From: Stenotrophomonas maltophilia
GTDB taxonomy: Bacteria; Pseudomonadota; Gammaproteobacteria; Xanthomonadales; Xanthomonadaceae
Assembly (NCBI RefSeq): GCF_004920835.1
Contig: NZ_QFHO01000027.1
Location: 1 to 61,927 of the forward strand
DNA length: 61,927 bases
Reading direction: 5' to 3'
How positions within the stretch are numbered: the stretch's first letter is position 1; every line of letters starts with the position of its first letter. The position numbers were made by a program, and so were the translations under genes. Under the pieces are notes generated by a model, which was not told where the DNA came from, made no database searches, and was given only the letters and a program-made list of their open reading frames with translations. Positions 1 through 8,555 of this stretch are shown here, one piece after another.

Positions 1-45
1 TACAGGGATGTACTGGCAGCGTTTCCTGCCCGGACCCACCCGCAG

Positions 46-57
46 CCCCCCCCCCCC
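46..57. repeat. Run of 12 cytosines
   Basis: An uninterrupted C tract lies in the intergenic DNA at the left edge. It has no visible function, and its length is a likely place for sequencing or slippage error. No gene can be supported in positions 1-153. Confidence 0.6.
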
Positions 58-101
58 GATACCCGGAAGGCGCCGTTCTACCCAGCCAACCACCACCCAA
101 C

Positions 102-127
102 AAAAAACCCGGCCGAGGCCGGGTTTT
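102..127. terminator. Bidirectional rho-independent terminator after dksA
   Basis: A perfect stem of CCCGGCC and GGCCGGG with a two-base loop is flanked by six As and five Ts, so it can terminate in both directions. It lies 27 bp past the dksA stop codon and would end the minus-strand dksA transcript, as well as any plus-strand transcript entering from the left. Confidence 0.85.
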
Positions 128-153
128 TCGCATGACCATACAACGACCGGGAA

Positions 154-1371
154 TCAGTCGCCCTGCTGCTTCTGCAGGTGCTCCCAACGCTCCTGGGCGT
201 CGATGGTGCGCTCGGCGGTGAGGCGCGCTTCCAGGCGCTCCAGGCCGATTTCTTCACCGGTGTCCACGCAGTAACCGTAGTCGCCCGCTTCCAGGCGCTT
301 CAGGGTGCTGTCGATCTTGCCGATCAGCTTGCGGTAGCGGTCACGGGTACGCAGTTCCAGCGAGTTCTCGGTCTCGCGGGTCGCACGCTCGGCTTCGTCG
401 CCGATGTCACGCACTTCCTCGCGCAGGTTCTCGATGGTCTGCTTGGACTCTTCCACCAGGTCCGCACGCCAGTTCTGCAGGCGCTGGCGGAAGTATTCCT
501 GCTGCAGCGGGCTCATGTATTCCTCTTCCGAGGACGGCTTGTAGCCAGCCGGCAGGATCGGGCGGCCAGTGGCCTCATCGGTCTTGTATTCGACCACCTT
601 GTACTTGCTGCGCGGGGCCGGCGCGGCCGAGCGGGCGGCGACGGCCACGGCGACCTTGCCGACAGGACGCGGCACGGTCTTCGGGGCGGAATCGGATTTC
701 ACGGCGGTTTTGGCAGGCGATTTCGAAACGGGCACGGGATTCTTGGATTGCGGGGCGGTCGATGCTGCAGGAGCGGCGGCCGGGGCCGGCTTGGGAGCCG
801 GTTGGGCTGCTGCCACTGCCGCGGTCTTGGCCGGGACAGACTTGGCCGGAGCCGGCTTCGCAGCTGGCTTCGGTGCGGACTTCACAACGGGGGCCGGGGT
901 CGGCTTTACGGCCGGCGCGGCGACATTCTTGGCAACTTTCTTTACAGCAGCAGGCTTGGCCGCAGCGACTTTCTTCGCTACAGGCTTGGCGACCGGCTTG
1001 GCCGCAGCCTTCTTCACCACCGCCTTCGGCGCTGGCTTGGCTGCTGCCTTCTTCGCCACCGGCTTGGCGGCGGCCTTCTTCACCGGTGCAGCCTTGCTGA
1101 CGGCTTTCTTCACCACCGGCGCCTTCCTGCCGGCAGCGGCAGGCTTGGCCTTGGCAGGCGCAGCGGCCTTCTTCGCCACCGGCTTGGTTGCCTTCACCGG
1201 CGCTTTCTTTGCGGTGGCCTTCCTGGCCGCCGGTTGCGAGGACGCTGCCTTGGTCACCGGCTTGCTGGCCGGTTTCTTGGCAACGGGCTTTGCCGCCAAC
1301 TTCTTCACAACAGGCTTGGCGGTTTTCTTGGCGGCCGTTACGGCCTTCTTTGCAGTTTTTTTAGCAGCCAC
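154..1371 (-). CDS. dksA: DksA-family RNA polymerase-binding factor with long Lys/Ala-rich N-terminal tail
   Basis: This is a 405-residue protein. Residues 1 to about 250 are almost only Ala, Lys, Pro and Val (repeats like VAKKPAAKP), resembling the histone-H1-like tails of AlgP proteins. Residues 285-405 match the roughly 150-residue DksA, which binds the RNA polymerase secondary channel with ppGpp. The coiled-coil tip motif DxxDxA reads DEAERA (325-330), so the first Asp is kept and the second is Glu. Of the four zinc cysteines only Cys368 remains; the others are Thr371, Thr389 and Ala392 at identical spacing. The start is GTG with a GGAAGAG ribosome site six bases upstream. The fold probably persists without zinc, as in P. 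aeruginosa DksA2-type paralogues. DksA identity is clear; the role of the tail (nucleic-acid binding) is inference. Confidence 0.88.
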   Translation of the reverse strand: MAAKKTAKKAVTAAKKTAKPVVKKLAAKPVAKKPASKPVTKAASSQPAARKATAKKAPVKATKPVAKKAAAPAKAKPAAAGRKAPVVKKAVSKAAPVKKAAAKPVAKKAAAKPAPKAVVKKAAAKPVAKPVAKKVAAAKPAAVKKVAKNVAAPAVKPTPAPVVKSAPKPAAKPAPAKSVPAKTAAVAAAQPAPKPAPAAAPAASTAPQSKNPVPVSKSPAKTAVKSDSAPKTVPRPVGKVAVAVAARSAAPAPRSKYKVVEYKTDEATGRPILPAGYKPSSEEEYMSPLQQEYFRQRLQNWRADLVEESKQTIENLREEVRDIGDEAERATRETENSLELRTRDRYRKLIGKIDSTLKRLEAGDYGYCVDTGEEIGLERLEARLTAERTIDAQERWEHLQKQQGD

Positions 1372-1643
1372 GAAACGCTCTTCCTTGGATTCCCCGGGGC
1401 CCGGGAAAGCGGGCCTTTATAGCCTACCCGACCCGCAGCAGCAACCTCGGTGGCCCACTCCATTCAGTCCAGGAGACAACGGGCCCAAGGTGCGGTCCGA
1501 CCAACACGGACCGCCCTGCGCGGTACGGAACCTGTCCGGCACCTGGAGGGTGCCGCGAGCGGTCGCAGGCCATTGGCGACATGCGACCAACGGCCCATCC
1601 TGCACAAATGCGGCCTTCATGCCAACTGGCATAAGATGACTGG

Positions 1644-1898
1644 GTGATCTCGCGCCTGCTCATCGCCCTGCTGCGCTTCTACAAGCGCTTCATCAGCCCC
1701 CTGCTTGGGCCGCGCTGCCGTTTCGTACCCAGTTGCTCTGAATACGCGATGGAAGCGATCTCGCGCCATGGCCCGCTGCGCGGCAGCTGGCTGGCGGCGC
1801 GACGGCTGGGCCGCTGCCATCCGTTCCACCCAGGCGGCTTCGATCCAGTGCCCGAATCTCCCAACGCCCCCTCTTGCCGTTGCACAGGAAAACACTGA
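1644..1898 (+). CDS. yidD: Membrane protein insertion efficiency factor YidD
   Basis: This is an 84-residue protein of the YidD family, small amphipathic inner-membrane-associated proteins that help YidC insert membrane proteins. The family signature is clear: [20 protein letters not shown] near residues 13-32, then the [30 protein letters not shown] block. The start is GTG. In many bacteria yidD sits between rnpA and yidC; here it stands directly before pyrC, one base from that gene's start codon, so the two are probably co-transcribed and translationally coupled. The C-terminus is short and hydrophilic, as usual. Confidence 0.92.
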   Translation: MISRLLIALLRFYKRFISPLLGPRCRFVPSCSEYAMEAISRHGPLRGSWLAARRLGRCHPFHPGGFDPVPESPNAPSCRCTGKH

Positions 1899-1899
1899 C

Positions 1900-3246
1900 A
1901 TGTCCTCCACGCTCATCACCAACGCCCGCATGGTCAACGAAGGCCGCACCTTCGACGGCGACCTGCGCATCGAGAACGGCCGCATCGCGCAGATCGGTTC
2001 CGGGCTGGCGCCGCGCGACGGCGAGCAGGTGGTGGACGCGGCCGGGCGCTGGCTGCTGCCCGGCATGATCGACGATCAGGTGCACTTCCGCGAGCCGGGC
2101 CTGACCCACAAGGGCGACATCGCGAGCGAATCGGCGGCGGCCGTCGCCGGTGGCCTGACCAGCTTCATGGACATGCCCAATACCAATCCGCCGACGCTGG
2201 ATTCGACCATCCTGGAAGCCAAGTACGAGCTCGCGCGCGGCCGCGCCTGGGCCAACTACGGCTTCTACCATGGCGCCAGCAATGACAACCTGGAGGCGAT
2301 CCGCGCACTGGACCCGAAGAAGGCACCGGGCGTGAAGGTGTTCATGGGCGCCTCCACCGGCAACATGCTGGTGGACAACCCGGAAACGCTGGACGCGATC
2401 TTCCGCGAATGCCCGACCCCGATCATCACGCACTGCGAAGACACGCCGATGATCGATGCCAACCTGAAGGCGTTCCAGGAGAAATACGGCGACGCGCTGA
2501 CCCCGGACATGCACCCGGACATCCGCTCGCGCGAGGCCTGCATCAAGTCGACCCGCCTGGCGATGTCGCTGGCACGCAAGCACGACACCCGCCTGCATGT
2601 GCTGCACATCTCCACCGCCGACGAGCTGGCGCTGTTCGAGAAAGGTCCGCTGATCCGCGCCGACGGCAGCCGCAAGCAGATCACCGCCGAGACCTGCGTG
2701 CACTTCCTGCACTTCGCGCGTCCGGACTATGCGACCAAGGGCAACCTGATCAAGTGCAACCCGGCGATCAAGGAAGTGTCCGACCGCGAGGCGATCACTG
2801 CCGCGCTGGCCGATGACGTGCTGGACGTGCTGGCCACCGACCACGCGCCGCACACCTGGGAAGAGAAGCAGAAGCCCTACGCGCAGGCGCCGTCGGGCCT
2901 GCCGCTGGTGCAGTACGCGCTGGTGGCCGCACTGGAACGCGTGCACGAAGGCAAGCTGACCCGCGAGCAGGTGGTGCAGAAGTTCGCCCACGCCCCGGCG
3001 CAGCTGTTCGACGTGGAAGAGCGCGGCTTCCTGCGCGAAGGCTACTTCGCCGATCTGGTCCTGGTCGAAGACGTGCCGTTCACCGTCAAGCGCGAGGACG
3101 TGCTGTCCAAGTGCGGCTGGTCGCCGTTTGAAGGCACCACCTTCCGTTCGCGCATCGCCTCCACCTGGGTCAACGGCCAGCTGGTGTGGGATGGCAGCAA
3201 GCTGGTGGGCGAACCCGCCGGCCAGCGCATGACCTACGACCGCTGA
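1900..3246 (+). CDS. pyrC: Dihydroorotase, class I-like
   Basis: This 448-residue cyclic amidohydrolase closes N-carbamoyl-aspartate to dihydroorotate in de novo pyrimidine synthesis. The usual amidohydrolase signposts are present: PGMIDDQVHFREPGLTHKGD near residue 55, FMDMPNTNPP, KVFMG, ITHCED, VLHIST and ATDHAPHT. The first metal histidine of the DxHxH motif is Gln here (DDQVH). A minority subfamily of dihydroorotases shares this change, so it does not by itself mean loss of activity. An AGGA site precedes the ATG by about nine bases. The stop codon overlaps the start of the next gene (TGATG), indicating coupling. An allantoinase or hydantoinase is a less likely alternative. Confidence 0.88.
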   Translation: MSSTLITNARMVNEGRTFDGDLRIENGRIAQIGSGLAPRDGEQVVDAAGRWLLPGMIDDQVHFREPGLTHKGDIASESAAAVAGGLTSFMDMPNTNPPTLDSTILEAKYELARGRAWANYGFYHGASNDNLEAIRALDPKKAPGVKVFMGASTGNMLVDNPETLDAIFRECPTPIITHCEDTPMIDANLKAFQEKYGDALTPDMHPDIRSREACIKSTRLAMSLARKHDTRLHVLHISTADELALFEKGPLIRADGSRKQITAETCVHFLHFARPDYATKGNLIKCNPAIKEVSDREAITAALADDVLDVLATDHAPHTWEEKQKPYAQAPSGLPLVQYALVAALERVHEGKLTREQVVQKFAHAPAQLFDVEERGFLREGYFADLVLVEDVPFTVKREDVLSKCGWSPFEGTTFRSRIASTWVNGQLVWDGSKLVGEPAGQRMTYDR

Positions 3247-4091
3247 TGCGCTCCGTTCTCCTGATCGGGGCGCTGCTGGCGGCGCCCTTGTTTTCCGCAC
3301 CTTCGGCGCAGGCACAGGATGGCATCGGCAGCCTGATCGACAGCCGCGTGGTGTTCCCGGCCAGCGCGTCGCAGGGCGCGCTGGTGATCGGCAAGGTACC
3401 CGCCGGCAGCCGCGTGCAATACGCCGGCCGCCAGTTGCGGGTGAGCGGCTATGGCAGCGTGGTGTTCGGCATCGGCCGTGACGAGAAGGGTCCACTGCGC
3501 GTGCAGGTGCAACGCCCCGATGGTGGCAGCGAGACCGCAACCATCACGGTGACACCGCGCGACTGGCCCACCGAACGTGTCAACGGCGTGCCGCCGAAGA
3601 CGGTCAATCCACCACCGGCCATCGCCGAGCGGATCAAGCGCGAGCAGGCGCAGGTGACGGCTGCACGCGCCCGTGATGACGACCGCACTGACTTCACCCA
3701 GACCTTCATCTGGCCGGTGCAGGGCCGCATCAGCGGCCGCTTCGGCAATGCGCGCGTATACAACGGCCAACCCGGTGCCGGGCATTCCGGCATGGACATC
3801 GCGGTGCCGACCGGCACTCCGGTGAAAGCACCGGCTGCCGGCATCGTCACCTTCGCCGGCCCGGACCTGTACCTGACCGGCGGCACGCTGCTGCTCGACC
3901 ACGGTTTCGGGGTCAGCTCCAACTTCCTGCACCTGTCACGCATCGACGTGAAGGTCGGTGACCGTGTGGAACAGGGCCAGGTGATCGCCGCCGTCGGCGC
4001 CACCGGCCGCGCCACCGGCCCGCACCTGCACTGGGGCATGAACTGGTTCGATACCCGTATCGACCCGCTGCTGGTGCTGGAACGCAAGTAA
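3246..4091 (+). CDS. Exported M23 (LytM-type) metallopeptidase
   Basis: This is a 281-residue periplasmic protein. Residues 1-23 form a signal peptide ending in AQA. An Ig-like N-terminal part is followed by a C-terminal peptidase M23 domain. Zinc ligands His180 and Asp184 (HSGMD) and His262 (of HLHWG), and catalytic His229 and His260, are all present, so it should be an active endopeptidase cutting peptidoglycan cross-bridges rather than a degenerate activator such as EnvC. Its start codon overlaps the pyrC stop, although the functions are unrelated. The substrate bond cannot be told from sequence. Confidence 0.88.
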   Translation: MRSVLLIGALLAAPLFSAPSAQAQDGIGSLIDSRVVFPASASQGALVIGKVPAGSRVQYAGRQLRVSGYGSVVFGIGRDEKGPLRVQVQRPDGGSETATITVTPRDWPTERVNGVPPKTVNPPPAIAERIKREQAQVTAARARDDDRTDFTQTFIWPVQGRISGRFGNARVYNGQPGAGHSGMDIAVPTGTPVKAPAAGIVTFAGPDLYLTGGTLLLDHGFGVSSNFLHLSRIDVKVGDRVEQGQVIAAVGATGRATGPHLHWGMNWFDTRIDPLLVLERK

Positions 4092-4108
4092 CGCGCGCAA
4101 TGCACTTT

Positions 4109-4171
4109 GGTGGGTGCCGACCTTGGTCGGCACAATCTCATACAGCGTGCGGACCAAAGTCCGCACCCACC
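4109..4171. repeat. Pair of SMAG-like REP palindromes in inverted orientation
   Basis: Positions 4109-4133 begin GGTGGGTGCCGACC and form a GTGCCGACC/GGTCGGCAC-type hairpin. Positions 4147-4171 are a second hairpin in the opposite direction ending CCCACC, with a different stem (GTGCGGACC and GGTCCGCAC-like). The pair lies between the convergent M23 and phytoene-synthase-like genes and may act as a weak bidirectional terminator. Confidence 0.8.
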
Positions 4172-4178
4172 TAAGCAG

Positions 4179-4883
4179 TCAGCCGCGCGCGGCCCACCAC
4201 ACGCGCAGCAGGGTGCGCACCGGCGTCGCTTCAACCGGCTTGCCTGCGGCCTGCGCGGCGACGCGGGCACGCGCCAGGCTGGACCACACGCGGCGCGGGC
4301 GCGGGCCGGGCACCCGGCTGCCCCACCCCTTCAACAGATGCTGTGCCCAGCGCTGCGCGGCGGTGCTGGAATCCTCGTCCAGCAGGCTGCGCGGCACACC
4401 AGCCACGCCGGCGTCCTGCAGGCGCTGGGCCAGGGTCTGCAGCAGCACCGCACGGCCTGCGCCGGTGCGCGGCTTGTCGGCAAAAAGCGCCGCTTCCACG
4501 GCGGCTACGGCCTCGGCGTAGTTGGCCAGCGCACGCTCGGCACCAGCCGCATCCAGCGCGACGGTACGCGCTTCAACCAGATCCGGAAGTGCTTCGGCCA
4601 GTTGTGCCCACGGCGCACGCACCGGCTCCAGCAGACGGCCCAGCGGATGGCGCGAACGATGCGCGGCCCAGCTGCGCAGCTCCTCGCCCCACCACGCCAG
4701 CTTGGCGTCGGCCGGCAGCGGGTCGCCGCTGGTGTTGAGCATGTCGTCGAATTCCTGCAGCAGCGCAAACCACGCCACTGCGATATCGCGTTGCGGTTCG
4801 GCCACGAACGGGGCGGCCACCGACCATTCCGGCCAACGGCTGCGCCACTTGTCGAGGAAACTGTCCAGCGCGGTACTGCTCAC
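4179..4883 (-). CDS. Squalene/phytoene synthase-like protein
   Basis: This is a 234-residue all-alpha protein. The region LLQEFDDMLNTSGDPLPAD-KLAWWGEEL (about residues 40-70) resembles the first helix pair of squalene/phytoene synthases, and the gene precedes gph and ubiG in the reading of other Xanthomonads as far as remembered. It is shorter than true phytoene synthases (about 280-300 residues), and the two Asp-rich prenyl-diphosphate motifs are not both convincing, so it may be a non-catalytic family member like the NDUFAF6 group. The start chosen is GTG at 4883, after an AAGGAA ribosome site. The family call is moderate and the function open. Confidence 0.6.
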   Translation of the reverse strand: MSSTALDSFLDKWRSRWPEWSVAAPFVAEPQRDIAVAWFALLQEFDDMLNTSGDPLPADAKLAWWGEELRSWAAHRSRHPLGRLLEPVRAPWAQLAEALPDLVEARTVALDAAGAERALANYAEAVAAVEAALFADKPRTGAGRAVLLQTLAQRLQDAGVAGVPRSLLDEDSSTAAQRWAQHLLKGWGSRVPGPRPRRVWSSLARARVAAQAAGKPVEATPVRTLLRVWWAARG

Positions 4884-4894
4884 TACGTGATTCC

Positions 4895-5590
4895 TTACGG
4901 CTGGGCCGGGGCTGCCGGCCGGGTCGGCCAGAGGCTGGCCAGTTGCAGAAGTTCGGCGTTCTCGACCAGCACGTCGGCCTGCCAGGCCAGCGGATCGTCG
5001 CTGTGCAGGCGGTAACCCCACAACGCCGCGACCGACGGCATGGCCGCAGCACGCGCGGCGATGATGTCGCGCTCGTCGTCACCCACGTACACGCAGTCTT
5101 CGGCGGCGATGCCGATGGCCTGCGCGGCGTGCAGCAACGGCAGCGGGTGCGGCTTGCGCTCGGCCAGGCTGTCACCGCCGACCAGCACCGCACAGCGCTG
5201 CTGCCAGCCGTACTGCGGCAGGATCAGCCGCGCCAGGTACTCGGGTTTGTTGGTGACAATGCCCCACACCGTACCGGCCTCATCCAGCGCGGCGAGCATG
5301 CCGGCCACGCCGTCGAACAGCACTGCGTGCTGGCCGATCAGCGCTTCGTAGCGCTGCAGGAACTCGGGGATCAGAGCATCGCGTTCAATGGCTTCCAGCT
5401 CAGGGAAGGCCACCGACACCATCGCGCGCGAGCCCTTGGACACTACCGGCCGCAGCAGCACCGGATCGACCGGCGGGCGACCACGCTCGGCCAGCATCGC
5501 ATCAAGTGTGGCGACGAAGTCCGGTGCGCTGTCCAGCAGGGTGCCGTCCAGGTCGAACAGCACCGCGCGCGGGAACTGCACGGTGGTCAT
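4895..5590 (-). CDS. gph: Phosphoglycolate phosphatase / HAD hydrolase
   Basis: This 231-residue HAD-superfamily hydrolase carries motif [15 protein letters not shown] (nucleophile Asp, about residue 13), motif II VTNKP, motif III Lys in ERKPHP and motif [12 protein letters not shown]. Gph removes the phosphate of 2-phosphoglycolate, formed for example during repair of 3'-phosphoglycolate DNA ends. The ATG overlaps the ubiG stop codon in an ATGA arrangement, which fixes the start and shows translational coupling. The same ubiG-gph neighbourhood exists in E. coli-like genomes. Related HAD phosphatases with other substrates cannot be excluded. Confidence 0.87.
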   Translation of the reverse strand: MTTVQFPRAVLFDLDGTLLDSAPDFVATLDAMLAERGRPPVDPVLLRPVVSKGSRAMVSVAFPELEAIERDALIPEFLQRYEALIGQHAVLFDGVAGMLAALDEAGTVWGIVTNKPEYLARLILPQYGWQQRCAVLVGGDSLAERKPHPLPLLHAAQAIGIAAEDCVYVGDDERDIIAARAAAMPSVAALWGYRLHSDDPLAWQADVLVENAELLQLASLWPTRPAAPAQP

Positions 5591-6303
5591 GCAGCCTTGA
5601 CCGCGTGGGCCAGGTAGTTGATGTCGGTACGGCTGCTCAGCCGCGCGCGGTTGCGCCAAGGCTCGTAGGCCATGCCGCTGACGTCGGCCAGCTGAAGGTC
5701 AGCCTCGCGCAACCAGCGCGCCAGCTCGGCCGGCTTGATGAATTCCTGGTAGTGATGGGTGCCCTTGGGCAGCAGCCGCGCCACGTACTCGGCACCAACG
5801 ATCGCCACGGCAAAAGCTGCAGCGGTGCGGTTGATGGTCGACAGGAACAGGTGACCGCCCGGCTTCAGCAGGCGCATGCAGGCCTCGATGATCGCGCCCG
5901 GGTCCGGCACGTGCTCGAGCATTTCCATGCAGGTGACCACGTCGAAGCTGCCCGGCTGCTCGGCGGCCAGGTCCTCGGCGGCCTGTACCCGGTAATCGAC
6001 CGTGGCACCGCTTTCCAGCGCGTGCAGCCGCGCGACCTTTACCAGTTCCGGGGCCAGGTCGATGGCGGTGACCTCGGCACCGGCCTGGGCCAGTGCTTCA
6101 CTCAACAGACCACCACCACAACCGATGTCGAGCACGCGTGCGCCGCGCAGCGGCACGCGGTCGGCCACGTACTGCAGGCGTACCGGGTTCAGCGCATGCA
6201 ACGGCTTCTGCGGGCCGTCAGCGTCCCACCAGCGGTTGGCCAGTGCGGCGAACTTGTCCAGCTCGGCCTGATCGAAATTGGAAGATGCTTGGGGGGCAGT
6301 CAT
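5587..6303 (-). CDS. ubiG: Ubiquinone biosynthesis O-methyltransferase
   Basis: This 238-residue SAM-dependent methyltransferase performs both O-methylation steps of ubiquinone synthesis. The N-terminal ANRWWD-DGP--PLHALNP-R segment (about residues 22-43) is diagnostic of UbiG. The SAM motif [13 protein letters not shown] follows, then [11 protein letters not shown] and LSTINRT. An AGGA ribosome site precedes the ATG at 6303. The stop overlaps gph. It lies 25 bp after the preceding deaminase gene on the same strand, so mtaD-ubiG-gph and the next gene probably form one operon. Confidence 0.95.
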   Translation of the reverse strand: MTAPQASSNFDQAELDKFAALANRWWDADGPQKPLHALNPVRLQYVADRVPLRGARVLDIGCGGGLLSEALAQAGAEVTAIDLAPELVKVARLHALESGATVDYRVQAAEDLAAEQPGSFDVVTCMEMLEHVPDPGAIIEACMRLLKPGGHLFLSTINRTAAAFAVAIVGAEYVARLLPKGTHHYQEFIKPAELARWLREADLQLADVSGMAYEPWRNRARLSSRTDINYLAHAVKAA

Positions 6304-6328
6304 GAGGGAGTCCTTGCGGCGCCGGGGT

Positions 6329-7672
6329 TCAGGCGCGGATATGACGGATGCGCTCGCGCCACAGGCGCGCGTTGGCGATGATGCCCGGCAGGTCCATGCC
6401 GACCAGCTCGCGCTGCACCAGCTTCGGCTTGCCGGCAATCCAGACGTCGCTGACCTGCTGGCGGCCGGTGGCGTACACCAGCTGCGACAGCACGTTGTGC
6501 AGCGGCTGGGTTTCCAGCGCGGACAGATCAACGCAGACCAGGTCGGCCTGCTTGCCGACTTCGATCGAACCGATGCGGTCGCCGAAGCCCAGCGCACGGG
6601 CGCCACCGAGCGTGGACGCGCGCAGTGTGGTCGCCGCGTCCAGCGCGGTGGCATCGTCGGCCACGGCCTTGGCCAGGATCGCCGCGGTGCGGTTCTCGCT
6701 GAACATGTCCAGGTCGTTGTTGCTGGCGCAGCCATCGGTACCGATGGCCAGGTTCACGCCTGCGCGTTGCAGGGCGCAGGCCGGGCAGAAACCGGAAGCC
6801 AGTTTCAGGTTCGATTCCGGGCAGTGCACCACGCTGACGCCACGCTCGGCGCACAGGTGGATCTCTGCTTCGGTGAGCTGGGTCATGTGCACCGCGATCA
6901 GGCGGTCATTGACCAGGCCGAGCCGATCCAGCCGTGCCAGCGGGCGCTGGCCGTGCAGCTTGATCGAATCGGTGATTTCCTGCGCGGTCTCGTGGGTGTG
7001 CAGGTGCACCTGCATGTCGAGCTGGTCGGACAGCATCCGCACCCGCTCGAAATTGGCATCGTTGACCGTGTACGGTGCATGCGGGGCAAACGCGGTGCCG
7101 ATCAGCGGATCGTTGCGCCACTGGTCATGCAGTTCACCGGCCTTGGCGAAGTACTCGTCGTCGGTCCTGGCCCAGGCGGTGGGGAAATCGATGATGACCG
7201 CGCCTACCAACGCGCGGAAACCGTGCTTCTTGTAGATCGCTGCCTGCACGTCGCCAAAGAAGTAGTTCTCGTTGGCGCAGGTGGTGCCGCCGCGCAGCAT
7301 CTCGGCAATGGCCAGCGTGGTGCCGTCGGCAACGAATTCGGGGCCGATCACCGCCGCTTCCACCGGCCAGATGTGCTGCTGCAGCCAGGTCATCAGCGGC
7401 AGGTCGTCGGCGACGCCGCGCAGCAGGGTCATCGGGTTGTGCGTGTGCGCGTTGACCAGGCCCGGCATCAGCGCGGCCTCGGGGCGGCTCACCACCTGGG
7501 TGGCGCGGAAACGCGCACGGGCTTCGGCACGCGGCAGGATGGCCACGATCTCGCTGCCACGGATGGCCACGGCATGGTCTTCCAGCACCACCGCATGCGG
7601 CTCGATCGGAACAACATAACCGGCTTCGATGAGCAGGTCGCAGGCTTCAGGGAGGTGCGGGCTATCGCTCAT
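6329..7672 (-). CDS. mtaD: 5-methylthioadenosine/S-adenosylhomocysteine deaminase-type amidohydrolase
   Basis: This 447-residue protein of the TRZ/ATZ amidohydrolase family deaminates methylthioadenosine or S-adenosylhomocysteine to the inosine forms. The metal site is complete: [12 protein letters not shown] (HxH near residue 72), [16 protein letters not shown], and [10 protein letters not shown] with the conserved Asp. [15 protein letters not shown] is also typical. Placement directly before ubiG makes sense, since SAH is the by-product of UbiG, but that link is inference. Guanine deaminase or a triazine hydrolase are less likely alternatives. No strong ribosome site is visible at the ATG. 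Confidence 0.82.
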   Translation of the reverse strand: MSDSPHLPEACDLLIEAGYVVPIEPHAVVLEDHAVAIRGSEIVAILPRAEARARFRATQVVSRPEAALMPGLVNAHTHNPMTLLRGVADDLPLMTWLQQHIWPVEAAVIGPEFVADGTTLAIAEMLRGGTTCANENYFFGDVQAAIYKKHGFRALVGAVIIDFPTAWARTDDEYFAKAGELHDQWRNDPLIGTAFAPHAPYTVNDANFERVRMLSDQLDMQVHLHTHETAQEITDSIKLHGQRPLARLDRLGLVNDRLIAVHMTQLTEAEIHLCAERGVSVVHCPESNLKLASGFCPACALQRAGVNLAIGTDGCASNNDLDMFSENRTAAILAKAVADDATALDAATTLRASTLGGARALGFGDRIGSIEVGKQADLVCVDLSALETQPLHNVLSQLVYATGRQQVSDVWIAGKPKLVQRELVGMDLPGIIANARLWRERIRHIRA

Positions 7673-7830
7673 GCGGGCTCACTGGGCTGTGGGAGGAGGG
7701 ACCATTGGCGGCCTTGGGTCTGCCGGGCGACTGATCTCCGGCCGAACGGCTACCGCTGAGCTTCTGGAGGACGAGCCCCTGAGTCAGGGGCGGCCGCGAA
7801 GCGGCGGGGTGTGGGTGCTGGTAAGTGGGG

Positions 7831-7882
7831 CCCACGATCCGCATCGCGGATCGTGGGAGCGCCAGCGCGAATGCGCCAGCGC
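7831..7882. repeat. Stem-loop plus direct repeat downstream of efp
   Basis: A perfect 12-bp stem (CCCACGATCCGC with its complement around ATC, 7831-7857) is followed by a direct repeat of GCGCCAGCGCG separated by AAT. It sits just past the efp stop codon (minus strand). There is no T-tract, so it may stabilise a 3' end rather than act as an intrinsic terminator. The rest of 7673-7830 shows no gene. Confidence 0.55.
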
Positions 7883-7891
7883 GTACCCGGA

Positions 7892-8458
7892 TTACTTGAC
7901 GCGCGAGGAGTACTCGCCCGAGCGGGTGTCGACCTTGATGATTTCATCCTGGTTGACGAACAGCGGCACGCGGACCACTGCACCGGTTTCCAGGGTGGCC
8001 GGCTTGCCGCCGCCACCGGAGGTGTCGCCACGGACGCCCGGATCGGTCTCGGTGATCTTCAGTTCGACGAAGTTCGGCGGCTGCACGAAGATCGGCGAGC
8101 CGTTGAACAGGGTCACGATGCAGGACTCTTCGCCCTTCAGCCACTTCTCAGCGCCGCCCATGCCGGACTTGTCGGCCTGGACCTGCTCGAAGGTTTCCGG
8201 GTCCATGAAGTGCCAGTACTCACCGTCGCTGTACATGTAGTCCATGTTGGTATCGACCACATCGGCCACTTCCACGTCATCGGTCGCCTTCATGGTCATT
8301 TCGACCGTGCGGCCCGACTTGATGAAGCGATAGCGCACGCGGGTGAAGGCCTGGCCCTTGCCCGGCTTGATGAACTCGGTCTCGGAGATGACGGCCGGTT
8401 CATTGTTGACCAGGATCTTCATCCCGTTCTTGACATCGTTCATGCCCGCAGTGGCCAT
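7892..8458 (-). CDS. efp: Translation elongation factor P
   Basis: This 188-residue EF-P rescues ribosomes stalled at polyproline. The modification loop reads [10 protein letters not shown], and the Lys falls exactly at position 34 when translation starts at the ATG at 8458 (GAGGAG ribosome site seven bases upstream). Lys34 is the residue that EpmA/EpmB beta-lysylate in E. coli. The C-terminal OB region carries [28 protein letters not shown]. The gene is divergent from epmB across 97 bp. An in-frame upstream start would add five residues and shift that numbering. Confidence 0.97.
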   Translation of the reverse strand: MATAGMNDVKNGMKILVNNEPAVISETEFIKPGKGQAFTRVRYRFIKSGRTVEMTMKATDDVEVADVVDTNMDYMYSDGEYWHFMDPETFEQVQADKSGMGGAEKWLKGEESCIVTLFNGSPIFVQPPNFVELKITETDPGVRGDTSGGGGKPATLETGAVVRVPLFVNQDEIIKVDTRSGEYSSRVK

Positions 8459-8555
8459 GCTCAAGCTCCTCAAATGGCGAAACCGCCGCGCGTGCGGCGA
8501 GCCGGATAGAATGGAAAGCCCACCGGAACCCCGGCGGGCAACTGTTTATGTGTCC

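Noticed and set aside
1693..3540. 615-codon open frame antisense to pyrC
   Set aside because: It is the mirror of a certain gene in high-GC DNA; composition is low-complexity Arg/Gly/His, no family motif and no ribosome site.
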